Shown piece after piece: positions 1 to 10,512 of a stretch of DNA of 64,000 nucleotides. The translations under genes were made by a program, and so were the position numbers. Origin of the DNA: Hymenochaete sp. R1 (taxonomy: Eukaryota; Basidiomycota; Agaricomycetes; Hymenochaetales; Hymenochaetaceae); assembly GCA_019400425.1 (NCBI GenBank), contig JAFREE010000030.1, forward strand, positions 1-64,000, in the 5' to 3' direction. Within the stretch, counting starts at the first letter, position 1; each line of letters opens with the position of its first letter. The notes below the pieces were generated by a model. It was not told the origin of the DNA. It worked only from the letters and a program-made list of their open reading frames with translations, and did not search any database.

Positions 1-1890
1 TTGTCATTTGGAAGAAAATAAGAACCTGGAATTTCGTTACAGTAAGTATCAAATTTGAAAAAAAAAATTATTAGGAGAAAAGGCGCACTCTGTGGCCGGT
101 GTGGACAAACTTTGGCAGCAAGTGAATCAGGAGCTCAAACTTGCCAGCGGATCGATATCGTCTATTATTCCGCTGCGGAGGATCTTATCTTCGACACTGT
201 CGAACAAGAACGGATGCTGACATACCTCACGTAGATGCATGAGCTCGTTGCTGAGATCCTTGACACCTCCGCTTAATTTCCTGAAAGAAAGGTGAAGATA
301 AACATAAACATTCGGAATCATCGACTCGAAATTGGATCGATTCACCCCTTTATGTCCTTCCCGTCTGCGATCATCTTGTACTTCTTCATCTGCTTGTACA
401 GCTGGCCTTGCAGCGCGCTCATCCGTGCTTTGATGATCTTCTCTACCTTATCGGGTAATTCAGACTCGACATCCTTCTTCAGCCTCCTCAACAGGAAAGG
501 TGTGCAGACGGTGAATGATAAGCAGTGCCTCTTTTTCATTTAGCTCGATGTTGTCGCTACTTCCCGAGTTGGCGAAAGGAGTGTCAAATCACTCATCGAA
601 CGATTTGACTGAGTTGAAGATCGTGGGTAGAGCGAAGTTAAGGAGAGCCCAGAGCTCCGGAAGGTTATTTTGAAGCGGAATACCTGTTCAGATGAGGCGA
701 TATCGGGAATGATAAAATTGAGAAAGTGTCTGAGACAAATTGCTCTGCGTGTTCTTCATACGATGACCCTCATCTATGCTATCAGTGAGTAAAAAGAATC
801 TACGTCTTAAAGTAGGAACCAAAGCGCACCGATAATCATATGGCGCCACCTAATATTACGCAGAATCGGCCGATCGATGTACTCGTAGGTTGTCAGCAAC
901 ACATGGAACTGGCCACTTCGAATCTCGTTCTGAAGCCCCCGACGCTGCGTAGGATTACCGAAATCGCTCGTACGCTGGGGGCCTACTTCGCGAACTCGCC
1001 TGTCCAATTCGTCATAGTCGAGAGAGGGACAATGACGAGGATGGGTCCACGTTGACGCTCGACATTGATAAGGAAAGTCATCAAAGAGATAGTTTGGATT
1101 GTTTCCCGAGACCCTGTAGAGAAAAAAATATCAATGAGAATGTCTAAGACGAATTGTTTGAAGAACTTACCATCTCGTCGGCGAGGCTACCATCCAGCCT
1201 GTTGTTATACAGACTGACCATCCACTGGAGACCCTTAATCTGATACTCCTTCAACGTTCCGCCGACCGGGATGCTGGGTTGCTTGGAGGACTTCTCCTCA
1301 ATCTTATGCGCTACCGCATAGTAGTCGATCTTTGACTTCCCCTCTGGGTCCACCATCTTTTGCGCCCCAAATGTTGTTTCGTCCGCTGACCCTTCCTCCA
1401 TATTGTTACTGCTGACCATTGGAATACCATAGCTATCGTCACACAACAACGGCTTGCGCGAGCGAATCCAGGTATGAATCGGTCTGGAGTAGAAAATGAG
1501 TGATACCTGTATCCTTGGCAATGACGATGAACTTCATATACGCTTCTTCATCGTCGGCCTTAAGTGCCTTTAGACGTTCCTTCGAGGTCCTCTCGATACG
1601 CTTCGCCTCTTCTTTTTCAATGAAGGCACGCAGAGACTGTACAGAGCGTCCGAGCTTAAGAATCTTATCCTGCTGGGTATGATTCACAGCCAGAACTTCC
1701 TTTCCGTGACTGCAAATAGTCGCAAGCCGTTCGAGGTGTTTTGTTTCAAGTTGTTCAGTCGTGCGCGCATTTCAAGACGTTGGTCAGCGGGGAGGGAGGA
1801 AGAGCGGACTAGGAGCGGTGAAAGGAAGACGCAGTCCGACACTGCCGGACTGCGTAATGTATGCATTGGCGATCGACGAGACAATCATGA
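1..1890 (-). pseudogene. Decayed SNF2-family chromatin-remodelling ATPase (Snf21/Sth1/BRG1-like), partial
   Basis: The minus strand encodes, in order, recognisable pieces of a Snf21/Sth1/BRG1 catalytic subunit. These are the HSA-type region ([16 protein letters not shown]), the linker ([20 protein letters not shown]), Walker [14 protein letters not shown], the DEGH box (EGHRMKNTQ), [34 protein letters not shown] and ELMHLREVCQHPFLFDSVEDK. The reading frame is broken repeatedly. One base is missing in GLGKT near 1102. A TAG at 983-985 replaces the conserved Trp of FAKWAPSV. There are TGA codons at 688-690 (in LILTGTP) and 589-591 (in DEWF). A deletion precedes FLLRRLKKD, and frameshifts occur near 1440, near 1740 and around 140-165. 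Introns are retained, for example in front of the Walker A exon, so this is not a retrocopy. The 3' half lies beyond the left edge. Loss of function is certain from the stops; assignment within the Snf21/Sth1 clade is by motif similarity. Confidence 0.9.
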
Positions 1891-3994
1891 AATTCATATA
1901 AAAGTCACGCCATGACTACCATATATGGGGAATCTAAGAAAAGGTCCGCAAGTTCCGAATTTGGTAGGCGTCCACTCTTGCCGATATCGGCTATTGCAAA
2001 TTTTTGCATTTTGTGTTTTGGTTTTGCTCGCTTCGGTTCGGTTTTGCTCGCGATTTTGACGTTTGTGCACAGGTTTTGCTTTTGCATTAAATACCTAACT
2101 ACCCCATTATAGAATCGCCATTTCAAGTTCAATACCGATTCCCGAACCTTCGCTCCTCCTTCGTCTCGCCTTTCCCACAGCTCCGCTCCCAATAAAAAAT
2201 AACGCCTTCACTCCATCCAAATCAAAAACCAGCAACGTCCCAAGCACCAAGCACCAACCCCAACCGGAATCTCGGAACGGAACGAAAAAAACGCTCCAGT
2301 CAGCTCAGCCCCCCTCATCCGTCCATCATCCAACACGTAAAACGGTATCGGGGCTCCCGTCTGAAGAAGAACACAGCGCTCCCACCTCACCTCTGGAATG
2401 TACCCTCTTCTCGTGGCGTAGCATGGGCACGGCACAAAAGAGACATCAACTTCGAAGCTCGAATCCCCCGCGAGCTGTGAGTTGAGTTGTTGAGTTGAGT
2501 GGGTTCTCTGGTTCGGTTCTAGGCCTCGCGGGACGTTCCTGCCTTCTCTCCGGTCCCTCCTGTCTCTCCTCCTGTGAAGTGAACGAACAAGATTTCTCCG
2601 AGTCCGAGTCCGAGCCCAGCCTCAGCCTCAATCTGCCCTTGCTCATCTCATCTCGATCGTGCCCGTGTCCATCCCCGGTTCTCTCAACGATCCAACTGCC
2701 AGTGCCACCAGTGTCAGTGCCAGTGCTGACGAAGACGAAGACGAAGGGGAACAACGCCCAATAACAAGATTCAATAGCCAACAACCGAAACAAAGTAAAC
2801 ACTCAACACTCCAACGGCATGCATATAAGCAGGCAGGAACGTCGAACGTAAAAAAAAAAGTGAACACGGACGTCCTTACACAGCAGGCATAGTCGAATGA
2901 TTTGGCTGGACATATTCGTCAAAAAGCGTGAAATATATGCATTATATGTTTTGGGATTTTTTTGTGTCAATAAATCCGAAGATATATCCTTACTTTGGCA
3001 GGGGGATTAGAATATATTTTCGAATTTTAATAACCCTGAAAACCCCAGAACATATAATGAATATATCTCACACTTTTCGATGAATATGCTCGGCCAAATG
3101 ATTCGACTACGCCTGCTGTGTTAGGTCGTGCTCGTGCTCGTACTCCTATGTCCCGTGTCCCGTGTCCCATCCTATCCATCTGATAACTCCCGAGAATGAA
3201 TACAGAAGAGACAGAACCCGAAAGGAACTCAACGCCCCTCCCCCCCCCTCCCTCCCCTCGCCGGAGATAAGACAAAGAAGAACGAGCCAACTACACTAGT
3301 ACTATTGGTACTGGTAATGGTAATACCCCGTTTTCGTTTTCGCTTTTTTTTAATTCTTCTTTTAGGTCAGCGCGTCCTAGCTCAGACTCAAGTCCGGTCT
3401 GGGGCCAGGCTTTAGATTTCGTAAGACACTCGTCGATATCAGACCGTGACACCCAGTAGGCCTTCTAATATTAATCATTGATATTAATCTTACAGTCTAC
3501 CTGCGACCTGCGGCAGCGCTGGTTTGTGACTGATAAGACTGGCACTAAATAAGAATAATAATTGCGAGCCTATTAGGAACGAAGCAAAGATCCATGATTC
3601 AACGGACCCCCCCCCCCCCTCCCCTTCAAGATTTAGAGATTTTAAGGGCGATGCTGGGAACGACTCGACTCGACTCTGATGGATCGATATCACTATCGAT
3701 ATCTATCTTTGTATTCAGTACTGTACTTTCTGTACTTACTGTACGGTGTACCGCAGGAACGAGTAACGAGTAATGTGCTTGCCTTGATTTCGTCGGGTTC
3801 GATACAATGATAATGATAATGATAAGTTTGCCACACTCGCGCTGTTTTCCTTCGCTCTTCCTCTCATGCTGCAGACATATAAGACTAAATAAGCATGTGT
3901 GCACGGTACTTAGATCCATACATGCATGTACAAGTACAAGTACGTGTATGGATTGAATAAATAACTAAATAAAGTATCCGCACAGAATATGTTC
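1891..3994. other. Gene-poor intergenic region
   Basis: No convincing coding region is seen here apart from the MITE listed separately. The stretch holds simple-sequence DNA: a GAC/GAA-type tract near 2730-2750, short GGT/AAT-type repeats near 3300-3325, C-runs near 3240 and 3609-3620, and AT-rich short inverted repeats near 3465-3490 and 3680-3705. It would contain the promoter of the decayed remodeller, if one ever existed here. Confidence 0.5.
2879..3120. mobile_element. 242-bp MITE with long terminal inverted repeats and TTA target duplication
   Basis: The two ends form a nearly perfect inverted repeat about 85 nt long on each side. The left arm starts CACAGCAGGC and reads on through a GTCGAAT-ATTTGGC block to TTATATGTT. 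The right arm is its reverse complement with scattered transitions and ends GCCTGCTGTG. The element is flanked by TTA at 2876-2878 and 3121-3123, a 3-bp target-site duplication. It has no coding capacity. A 3-bp TWA duplication with long inverted ends is the hallmark of PIF/Harbinger-type (Tourist-like) MITEs. That family assignment rests only on the duplication, since the terminal sequence itself was not matched to a known element. Confidence 0.85.
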
Positions 3995-5467
3995 CTATTT
4001 AGCGGCCGAGGTGCTGCTGCTTCCCGCTCCCGCTTGTCCACTCTCAAACTCGGCGAATGCCCGTTCGATCTCCTTAACCTTATCCAACCGAACTTTGATC
4101 TCCCTCATATGCTCAATAACCTTCACCTCCAGATCCGCAATCTCCCCCTGCATCGCCAGCGCAGCGACCTCCTTAGCCGCCTCCACCTCTCCAACACTCT
4201 TCAACCGCTCATACTCAGCCTTCCCATTCGCCTTCCACCCCCCAAACCACGGCTTCTCGCCCATCTTCTCCTCCAACTCCTTGAATTTGCGTCTGGCGGA
4301 CCCGATGCCCGAAGCGACCATACTGACTGCGAGCTGCGAGGACGTCGCCTCGTCCCGTTTGGTGCGATCCGTGATGAAAGCCTTGGCCCGCTCGAAGTGC
4401 TCGCGATACCGAGCGTTCAGAGCTTCCTTCCGTTCTGCGAGTTTCTCGCGCACGGCCGCCTTTTTCTTGCGTTCCCGCTTCTTATCGTCGCCCTTGTGGT
4501 TGCGCACCCTCCAGAAGGCGGCGTCGATCATAAGCGCTCTGTAGGCGTCGTGAAAGATGAACGACGCGTACGCGACTTCGCGCTGGCGACGTCCCTCGGG
4601 ATCGCCACTAGTACTGGAGGCTACTTTAGCTTCCAACGCGTCGAAGCTGGCAGAGATGTGTTTGAAGTGTCGTTCGGCATCGATCGTTCTGCGGCTGAAT
4701 TGACTGCTCTCGTCCCCTCCTACGGTCTCCATATACTCTTCGAACGTCTTGATGAAATGTTGGAAGAGTATAGCATCTGTCTCGGGATCAGGAGAGTCCT
4801 TGAAATAATCCTGGCGTTTGGGGATGCCTTTACGAAACACATCAGCGATCTATCAATGACTTTAAGATAGATAACACTGTAGTGCATACCACTCACCCGC
4901 AAGCGAGAGAAAGTCCTCCATTCTGTCCCTCAGCTTTCTCTGTCTTTTACCAAGAAGTCTATCAAAATCACCTTTGGTGTCCAAGGCCTTGTGCTCCGCC
5001 AGGAACTCGAGCCGCTCGGCGAGTCGGACTTTGACTTCCTGGACATGTGTCCAGAAAGCCTCAGTCTCAATGTCTCCCTCCTTGTTCGCAAGTTTCCCAA
5101 GTCTGTTGACCGAAGTGTCGATCATCAAGAAGTGGTACTCGAAGAACGCTTTGTCGAAGTGATGGTCGGCATCGAGCGCCGTCTTGACACCAGGAGAGTC
5201 GCCCATGATCTGTTCATAGTACCTCTTCATGTACTTGAACCCTTCGTTACTAGTATTGATGTAGTTGGACATCCCCTTCGTGTTCCCCTCGTCCCGGTAG
5301 CTTATAGCCATGTCAGACCGTGCGAGCTCGCAAAACGTCGACACGTCCCTTTTCATTGCATTAAGACCGTCGACGTCCCCGCTAGTATAAGCACGAGCCT
5401 TCTGCACCGGATAGTCGCCCTCGGGTGGGGACCCTCGACGTCGTTTCGAACCGCTTGATGAAGCCAT
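3995..5467 (-). CDS. Uncharacterised charged coiled-coil protein
   Basis: The gene has two exons, 5467-4897 and 4827-3995, joined across a 69-nt intron (gtgagt...aaag). Together they encode about 467 residues. The start is the ATG opening MASSSGSKRRRGSPP, since the frame further upstream has no better Met. The N-terminus has a basic KRRR cluster that could be a nuclear localisation signal. The rest is soluble, rich in Lys, Glu and Arg, and mostly helical. It includes a strongly basic stretch (KKRERKKKAAVREK) and a final heptad-like helix around EIADLEVKVIEHMREIKVRL, ending in a Ser/Ala-rich tail. No signal peptide, membrane segment or recognised enzymatic motif is visible. I do not recognise the family. 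The intact frame, good splice sites and protein-like composition support a real gene, probably restricted to related fungi. Confidence 0.75.
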
Positions 5468-5919
5468 GAGCGAGATCCCACTTGAGCGCACGGGGAGGTA
5501 AGACGAGCCCCAAAAAAACGACCAGAAAATAGTCAGACCAGGTTGGAGCAGTTAAGAAACGAGGGAATTGAGAGAGTCGAGTCAAGCTGGACCATATTTA
5601 TCGAAGTGGCCCTGAATATTGCATTGGCAAAGGTGCCATCGTGTAGACGCGTATAGACATAAGATAGTTCTGCCATGACGGAAGTTTGCAGCATAGTTTG
5701 GTATCAATGGAAGCGTTCTAGCCCGTTTATCTGAACGACAATTGCTCGAGGGCGTCAGAGCAATTCGGACGAGAAAGAATGGCAAAGTGAAAACGCAAGG
5801 CGCTGAATCGAAGCATGAAAGATCTGGTGCAAGACATCTATTCAATGGTTAATTACATACAATCAATACAATCCGAAATGTTTCTTCTCCCGTGTTGGGT
5901 GCCCTTTACCAAATCACGT
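5468..5919. other. Intergenic region between the coiled-coil gene and DRE2
   Basis: This 452-bp gap must hold the promoter of the coiled-coil gene (starting at 5467) and the 3' end of DRE2. A short frame at 5582-5845 on the minus strand has no protein-like features. No repeat or RNA gene is seen. Confidence 0.4.
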
Positions 5920-7033
5920 TTAGATATCGTCCATGTCGAGGCTGATCTCGATCTTCTCGCCCGGCTTGAAGGCAGGCAACCCTGAGACAACCGTGATCAA
6001 CATCCTTCATCTCGTCTTAACTATTGATGAGGAAGAAACGAAAACTCACCAAGGTAGGGACATCCGTCACACCTGAACGCGTCTCCCATGTAGCAGTTTC
6101 CGCAACTACTCGTCGCCTTTGGCGCCGCTGCAGCTGCCGCCATCAGCCTTGCCCTCTCCCTCTCCTGTGGTGTCACCTCTCGAACACCCTCACCCTCCGT
6201 CGCTCCGTTCAGCACAACGACGCTCTTTCCCTCCGCCTCGGCCTTCTCGAGCTCCGCGAGCCCACACGTGCAGCCTTTGCACGCTTTCTTGCGGCGTGGA
6301 GCGCTGCCGTCAGCAGGCTCACAGGGTCGAGGACGTTCTTTGTCTTGAGCGGTGAGAAACGACTCTGGGTCGACGGTGGGCGTTCCGGGTTTGTTAAGCG
6401 TCCAGAGCGCCTTTTTGGAGGACATGCGGGACGAGGCATCGGGTCGCCGGCGAAGTGGAAGGGAGTTGACTGCGGCCGGGACGGAGGTCGAGATCGGCTT
6501 CGAGGTCGAATTCGATGCCGAAGCAGAAATAGCTGGTCGTCGCGCGACGATGAGATTATCTTGCTCTGCTAGGATCTCGAACGTTGCCTTTGTAAGCTCT
6601 AGCCGAAGGGTTTGAAGAGCGGCCGAAGAGCTGTGTATGCGAAGCGTTCCGTTTGGGACCAATGCTGCAAGTAAGTGTGGCAAAAAGCTCGGCAGCTTTG
6701 GGGATAGAGACTCAATATCCCCATGAGCTAGAACAACGACAGCTTTGCCGTAGGTCATGGGCAGCAGCGTAGAGGCTGCATGCAATTGTCCTCAGTGTCT
6801 TCCTAACACACACCGCAAGCTGACATACCTCCTTCCAACAACCTATCAATCATAAACTTCTCCACATTGCCTTCCTGTTCGACTTCAGTGATACTCTGCT
6901 GGTACGATCCGTCTTTGGCTGTCGAGAGTGAGCCCAGGATGAGAGTGGGTGCTTCTGACGGAGTCGTGGAGCCTCCAGAGGAAGAGGGCGCATAGGCATT
7001 CGTTGCAGGCCGAAGAGCCTCTGTGATAGACAT
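5920..7033 (-). CDS. DRE2: Dre2/anamorsin, cytosolic Fe-S cluster assembly factor
   Basis: Dre2 works with the diflavin reductase Tah18 at the start of the cytosolic iron-sulfur assembly (CIA) pathway. There are three exons, 7033-6829, 6775-6050 and 5981-5920, with 53- and 68-nt introns, giving about 330 residues. The N-terminal half resembles the degenerate methyltransferase-like domain of the family. The C-terminal half carries both cluster-binding motifs: [11 protein letters not shown] (CX2CXC) and [21 protein letters not shown] (twin CX2C). The last exon supplies the conserved ending LPAFKPGEK plus an acidic tail. The start is the ATG of MSITEALRP; the four codons before it begin with TTG and are not a better start. 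An Ala-rich insert (MAAAAAAP) lies between the two Cys motifs. All key cysteines are present. Confidence 0.96.
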
Positions 7034-7477
7034 TTTGCTCGACAATGGGGGTAGTGAGTGAGTGAAAGAGAGAGAAGAGGTCGTCGCAGGGGTGAGAGGG
7101 TTGAAGTAGAAATGAGAGGACTGTGGGTATGGGTAAGCCGACTGACGGCGCGATGTAATGAAGTCAAAAGTGTGGCCACTGACTCAAAAATATTTATTTA
7201 TTTTGCGCCGAGTCGGCCCTAATCGGTCATCAGCGTCTCGCATCCAATCAGGCTTCAGCAAACATGTCATTCGCAGTGCTGGTATTAGGATATTGCCACA
7301 GCCCTTTACGCTACACTCCTACCGCGAATATTACTATTTTAAAAAATCGCCGAAAAATACAGAACAATTAGACAGACAAAGAATAACTTTGCAAAGCAAA
7401 GCTCATCATGCATCAGTCGTCAAAAGGAATAACACAACACAGCCAACACAGGGAACGCGAAAAAAAGAAAATCAGTT
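7034..7477. other. Intergenic region, DRE2 promoter and forkhead 3' end
   Basis: This 444-bp AT-rich gap sits between the DRE2 start and the forkhead gene stop. It contains no credible reading frame or structured RNA that I can recognise. Confidence 0.4.
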
Positions 7478-8640
7478 TTACTCTCTATCATCGTCCCGTC
7501 TCATATGCCCATCCAATGCTGCAGACAGCGCACTCGAGTGATGAGGAGCGGGCGCACCCATCATCTGCCCCACCTGTAGCACCCCGTTCTCATCGATCGG
7601 TGCCATCATAGCCGTCCGTACTCGAAACAGCATCTCTCTGTACCATTCTGGTTCAGCAAGCAGCTTGTCTTGTTGATCTGTCAGCGTTTGCAGTTTCGCC
7701 AGTTCGTTTTTCCACGCAGCCCTCCATATAATGTTCCCATGCTCATCCATCTCAGGCAGTTGCCTGTAAGCGGATAGAAGAAAGTGTAAATCAGCTAGGC
7801 AGAATATCCATCGAACACGCAAACTCACGTGGCGGGTTGAACATAATGGTGCGGTTCAGGCTCGGATGTTGGTGGCATATCCCCCAACGTATGCGTTGGA
7901 TGCGCGGACACGGGCGAATCGAACCCAGCTGACTTGGGGAAGCCCGCCGGACTTACGTCCCCATTCATGTCGTTGTGGTAGTCGATATCGTTGTCATCCG
8001 AGGGGTTCTTGGATTTTCCCCCACGCTTTTTCCGAACGCGATGGACGCCAGTGCGGGGATCTACGTTGTCGTTAACAGTCCAATACGAGCCCTTCCCTCT
8101 GTCAGTAAGGGGCCGGGGAACTTTTTCGAAGCATGGATTAAGAGATAAGTTGTGTCGGACCGAGTTCTGGAGTCAAGACATTAGAACTAAACTCAATGGC
8201 TAGTCATGAACTTCCAACTCACTTTCCAACCAGCAGGGGCAGTGCGGAAATACGGGAACTTGGATAGAAAACATTTAGGGACACATAGAGGCCAGTAATG
8301 TTCGACCGACTCACTCGACTCTCAATTGCATAGTAAATATCCTCTAACAACAGCTTCCCAGACGGAGAACCTTTGATGGCGTAACTGCTCGGACGTCCAG
8401 TCAGACAAGATCACGCAGGAAACAATACAGACTATTCATGACTTACCGAATGAGCGTTGAATATGGATAGAAAGGCTTGCTCCCAGGCGGACCATCCCGT
8501 AGCGAATCTAGGTTGATAGGTAGACCACCAGAGAGATCGCTAGGCGGTTCAGGATAGTACGAGCTCGGAGGCATGTCGTGTGACGCAGACGCCATCTCCA
8601 TAGGCCCAGGCCCCAGGTTTTGTGTAGCGACTTGACTCAT
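7478..8640 (-). CDS. Forkhead-box transcription factor
   Basis: There are five exons: 8640-8447, 8384-8315, 8258-8223, 8166-7829 and 7763-7478. The product has 307 residues. The forkhead winged-helix domain covers roughly residues 55-135. It starts [18 protein letters not shown], continues [24 protein letters not shown] and the recognition helix [19 protein letters not shown], and closes [13 protein letters not shown] basic patch ([11 protein letters not shown]) just after the domain is a likely nuclear localisation signal. The C-terminus is short and contains a Leu/Glu-rich helix ([20 protein letters not shown]). Exon 3 is only 36 nt and encodes [12 protein letters not shown] in the middle of the DNA-binding domain. 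The regulator's targets cannot be read from sequence. Fungal relatives act in cell cycle or development. Confidence 0.93.
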
Positions 8641-9146
8641 GTCGATTTATTGGAAAACACGAGAATGGGCGAGCTAGGGGCAAAGAAAGCGACGAGGTGG
8701 GGAGGAAGAAAGAAGGGAGGAAAAGACAACAACGGTGATGTGGTGTCGAAGGAGCAAGTTGAACAACCACCTCAGACACGTGAGAACTTGTGATAACTCC
8801 GGGATGCGGCCGGAGTGTTCTGGCGCTCAACGAGCAGCGCGAGGGTCAGCGTCGTCGACGGCGACGACGGGCACGGCATTGCGAGAGCTAACAAGACGAG
8901 AACGATGTGGATGTATGCAAGACGGAGAGGGTAGGGGGCGGTTGCGTGTGTTGTGTGCCGTTTTAACAGTGTTTAGTGCATCAACAGACGCAACTCATAA
9001 CCAAACAATCCTCTGCCTCCCGCAGTCAGCTCCTCTTTCTTTTATTCATTTCTTTCGATTGCGATCATGAATGTTACCTATACTTGGTGATAGCCAAAGC
9101 AACACAGGAGGGAGCTTCAAGAGATTTCCATCGTTCGTTATTGCAC
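8641..9146. promoter_or_regulatory. Divergent promoter region, forkhead gene / BCD1
   Basis: The two genes start on opposite strands 506 bp apart, so both promoters must lie here. A CACGTG palindrome (E-box type) occurs at about 8776. The DNA nearest BCD1 is CT-rich (about 9005-9060), as is usual before basidiomycete start codons. No binding protein can be assigned. Confidence 0.4.
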
Positions 9147-10491
9147 ATGCTTGACGATACTATTGTGGACAACGGCCTCGCAGGTCCGAGCTCAAACCCA
9201 ATCTCATCCCTATGCGCTATCTGCTCGACGCAGCCTTCCAAATACACATGTCCCCGATGCCACCTCAAATCCTGTTCTCTGCCTTGCTCACGGGCTCACA
9301 AAAAATCCTCCGGATGCACGGGCGAACGGGACCGGACAACTTTCATCCCAATGAACAAATATGACTACACTGCACTCGTCAATGATTACACTTTTCTGGA
9401 GGACGTTGGGCGGAAGGTGGAGGGCTGGGGCCGGGATATTGTCAAGGAAGGGATCATGCGGAGAGATGGCGATTCGTCTGTGCGTGGAACGAGTATGCGT
9501 GGGAGGGGAAGGGGACGCGGAAGACAAAGGACGTTCGGGCATGGACAAGAACGAAGGAAGTTTTTAGCGATGCAGATGGGGCTGAGGGACGTCGATATGG
9601 ATGTACTTCCGTCTGGAATGGAAAGAGCGCAAATGAACAGATCGAGTTGGGATTCAAAGTGAGCAATGTTGCATTAACTGCGCTGGCATTCTTTAACTCG
9701 CACTTAGAAATAAAAAGGCTTTGTTGACTGTCGAATTCTTGTTCCAACCCCCTCCCGACCCAGTCACTCGCCAAAACAAAACCATTGAAACCTTATTTTC
9801 ACACAAATTGGACTGGAACATGCCAATTCGTACCATGCTTCGGACGAGTATAGCTGGTTCCAAACTGAAGAAAGACGGATCGCTCATGAAATGGCTTTCC
9901 TTGGACGAAGAAGAGGATATAACTATCCCTTCAAGCGTCCTATGCCTGCTGAAGGGGCCAAAAGATCATGCAAGCACGTCGGATACACAAAGAAAAAAAG
10001 CATCATTTTACAAGCTCGATTGGAACATCTCGCTCTCCAAAGCCCTCCAACACAAACACATCACTGAGTTCCCAAGTATCCATCTTATCGATGAGCTTGT
10101 CTTCGAAGGAATCCTAGTCAATGACGAGGGTCTCCCGGAAGAAGTCACGCGAGCGGCCAAAAGGAGGCGACTTGACGAAGGGGCCGGCAAGAAGGCGATA
10201 GCGTCTCTCATCGGCAATTACGGGTCGGACGACGAGAGCGAAGACGATCTTGTAGCTCCTGTGCCGTTGGCAGATTATGAAGACAGCGAGGAAGAAGATC
10301 AATATGAAGAGGGGATGGATCGCGGTTTCGTTGATGCTGGGGACTCGGGCGAAACCCTCTTTACTTCAACGGTTTCCAACGACGAAGGCGAGGGGGAAGA
10401 CGTCGACTGGGGCGATGACGAGATCGCAGAAGATGAAGCGAAGCTTGCCAGCCTTTCTGCGGCCATTCTCCAGCACCACCCAACGACCTAA
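9147..10491 (+). CDS. BCD1: Box C/D snoRNP assembly protein Bcd1 (ZNHIT6-like)
   Basis: Bcd1 is an HIT-type zinc-finger factor needed for box C/D snoRNP biogenesis in the nucleus. There are two exons, 9147-9658 and 9708-10491 (431 residues), with a 49-nt intron. The zf-HIT domain spans about residues 22-60: CAICSTQPSKYTCPRC, then SCSLPCSRAHKKSSGCTG. It is followed by the family signature FIPMNKYDYTALVNDYTFLE and VGRKVEGWGRDI. An Arg/Gly-rich stretch (RGRGRGRGRQR) follows. Exon 2 carries the Bcd1 core (TIETLFSHKLDWNMPIRTML, FYKLDWNISLSKALQ) and a very acidic C-terminal tail. The ATG at 9147 is chosen because the zinc finger begins soon after. An in-frame upstream ATG at 8976 would add an implausible leader. 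The stop lies only 21 bp from the convergent MED18 stop. Confidence 0.93.
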
Positions 10492-10512
10492 TTGCGCTCC
10501 AGCCAAATCGTA

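Noticed and set aside
2446..2802. Overlapping frames on both strands near the MITE, rich in Ser/Arg/Glu
   Set aside because: Low-complexity repeats of GAC/GAG type create long frames on both strands; no domain, splice logic or start context.
3600..3625. Poly-C run as a functional element
   Set aside because: Simple homopolymer in gene-poor DNA with no partner motif.
4828..4902. Short intron or read-through (reading GEWYALQC) at the end of exon 1 of the coiled-coil gene
   Set aside because: It ends in a stop and breaks the next exon's frame. The gtgagt...aaag intron at 4828-4896 gives a clean join.
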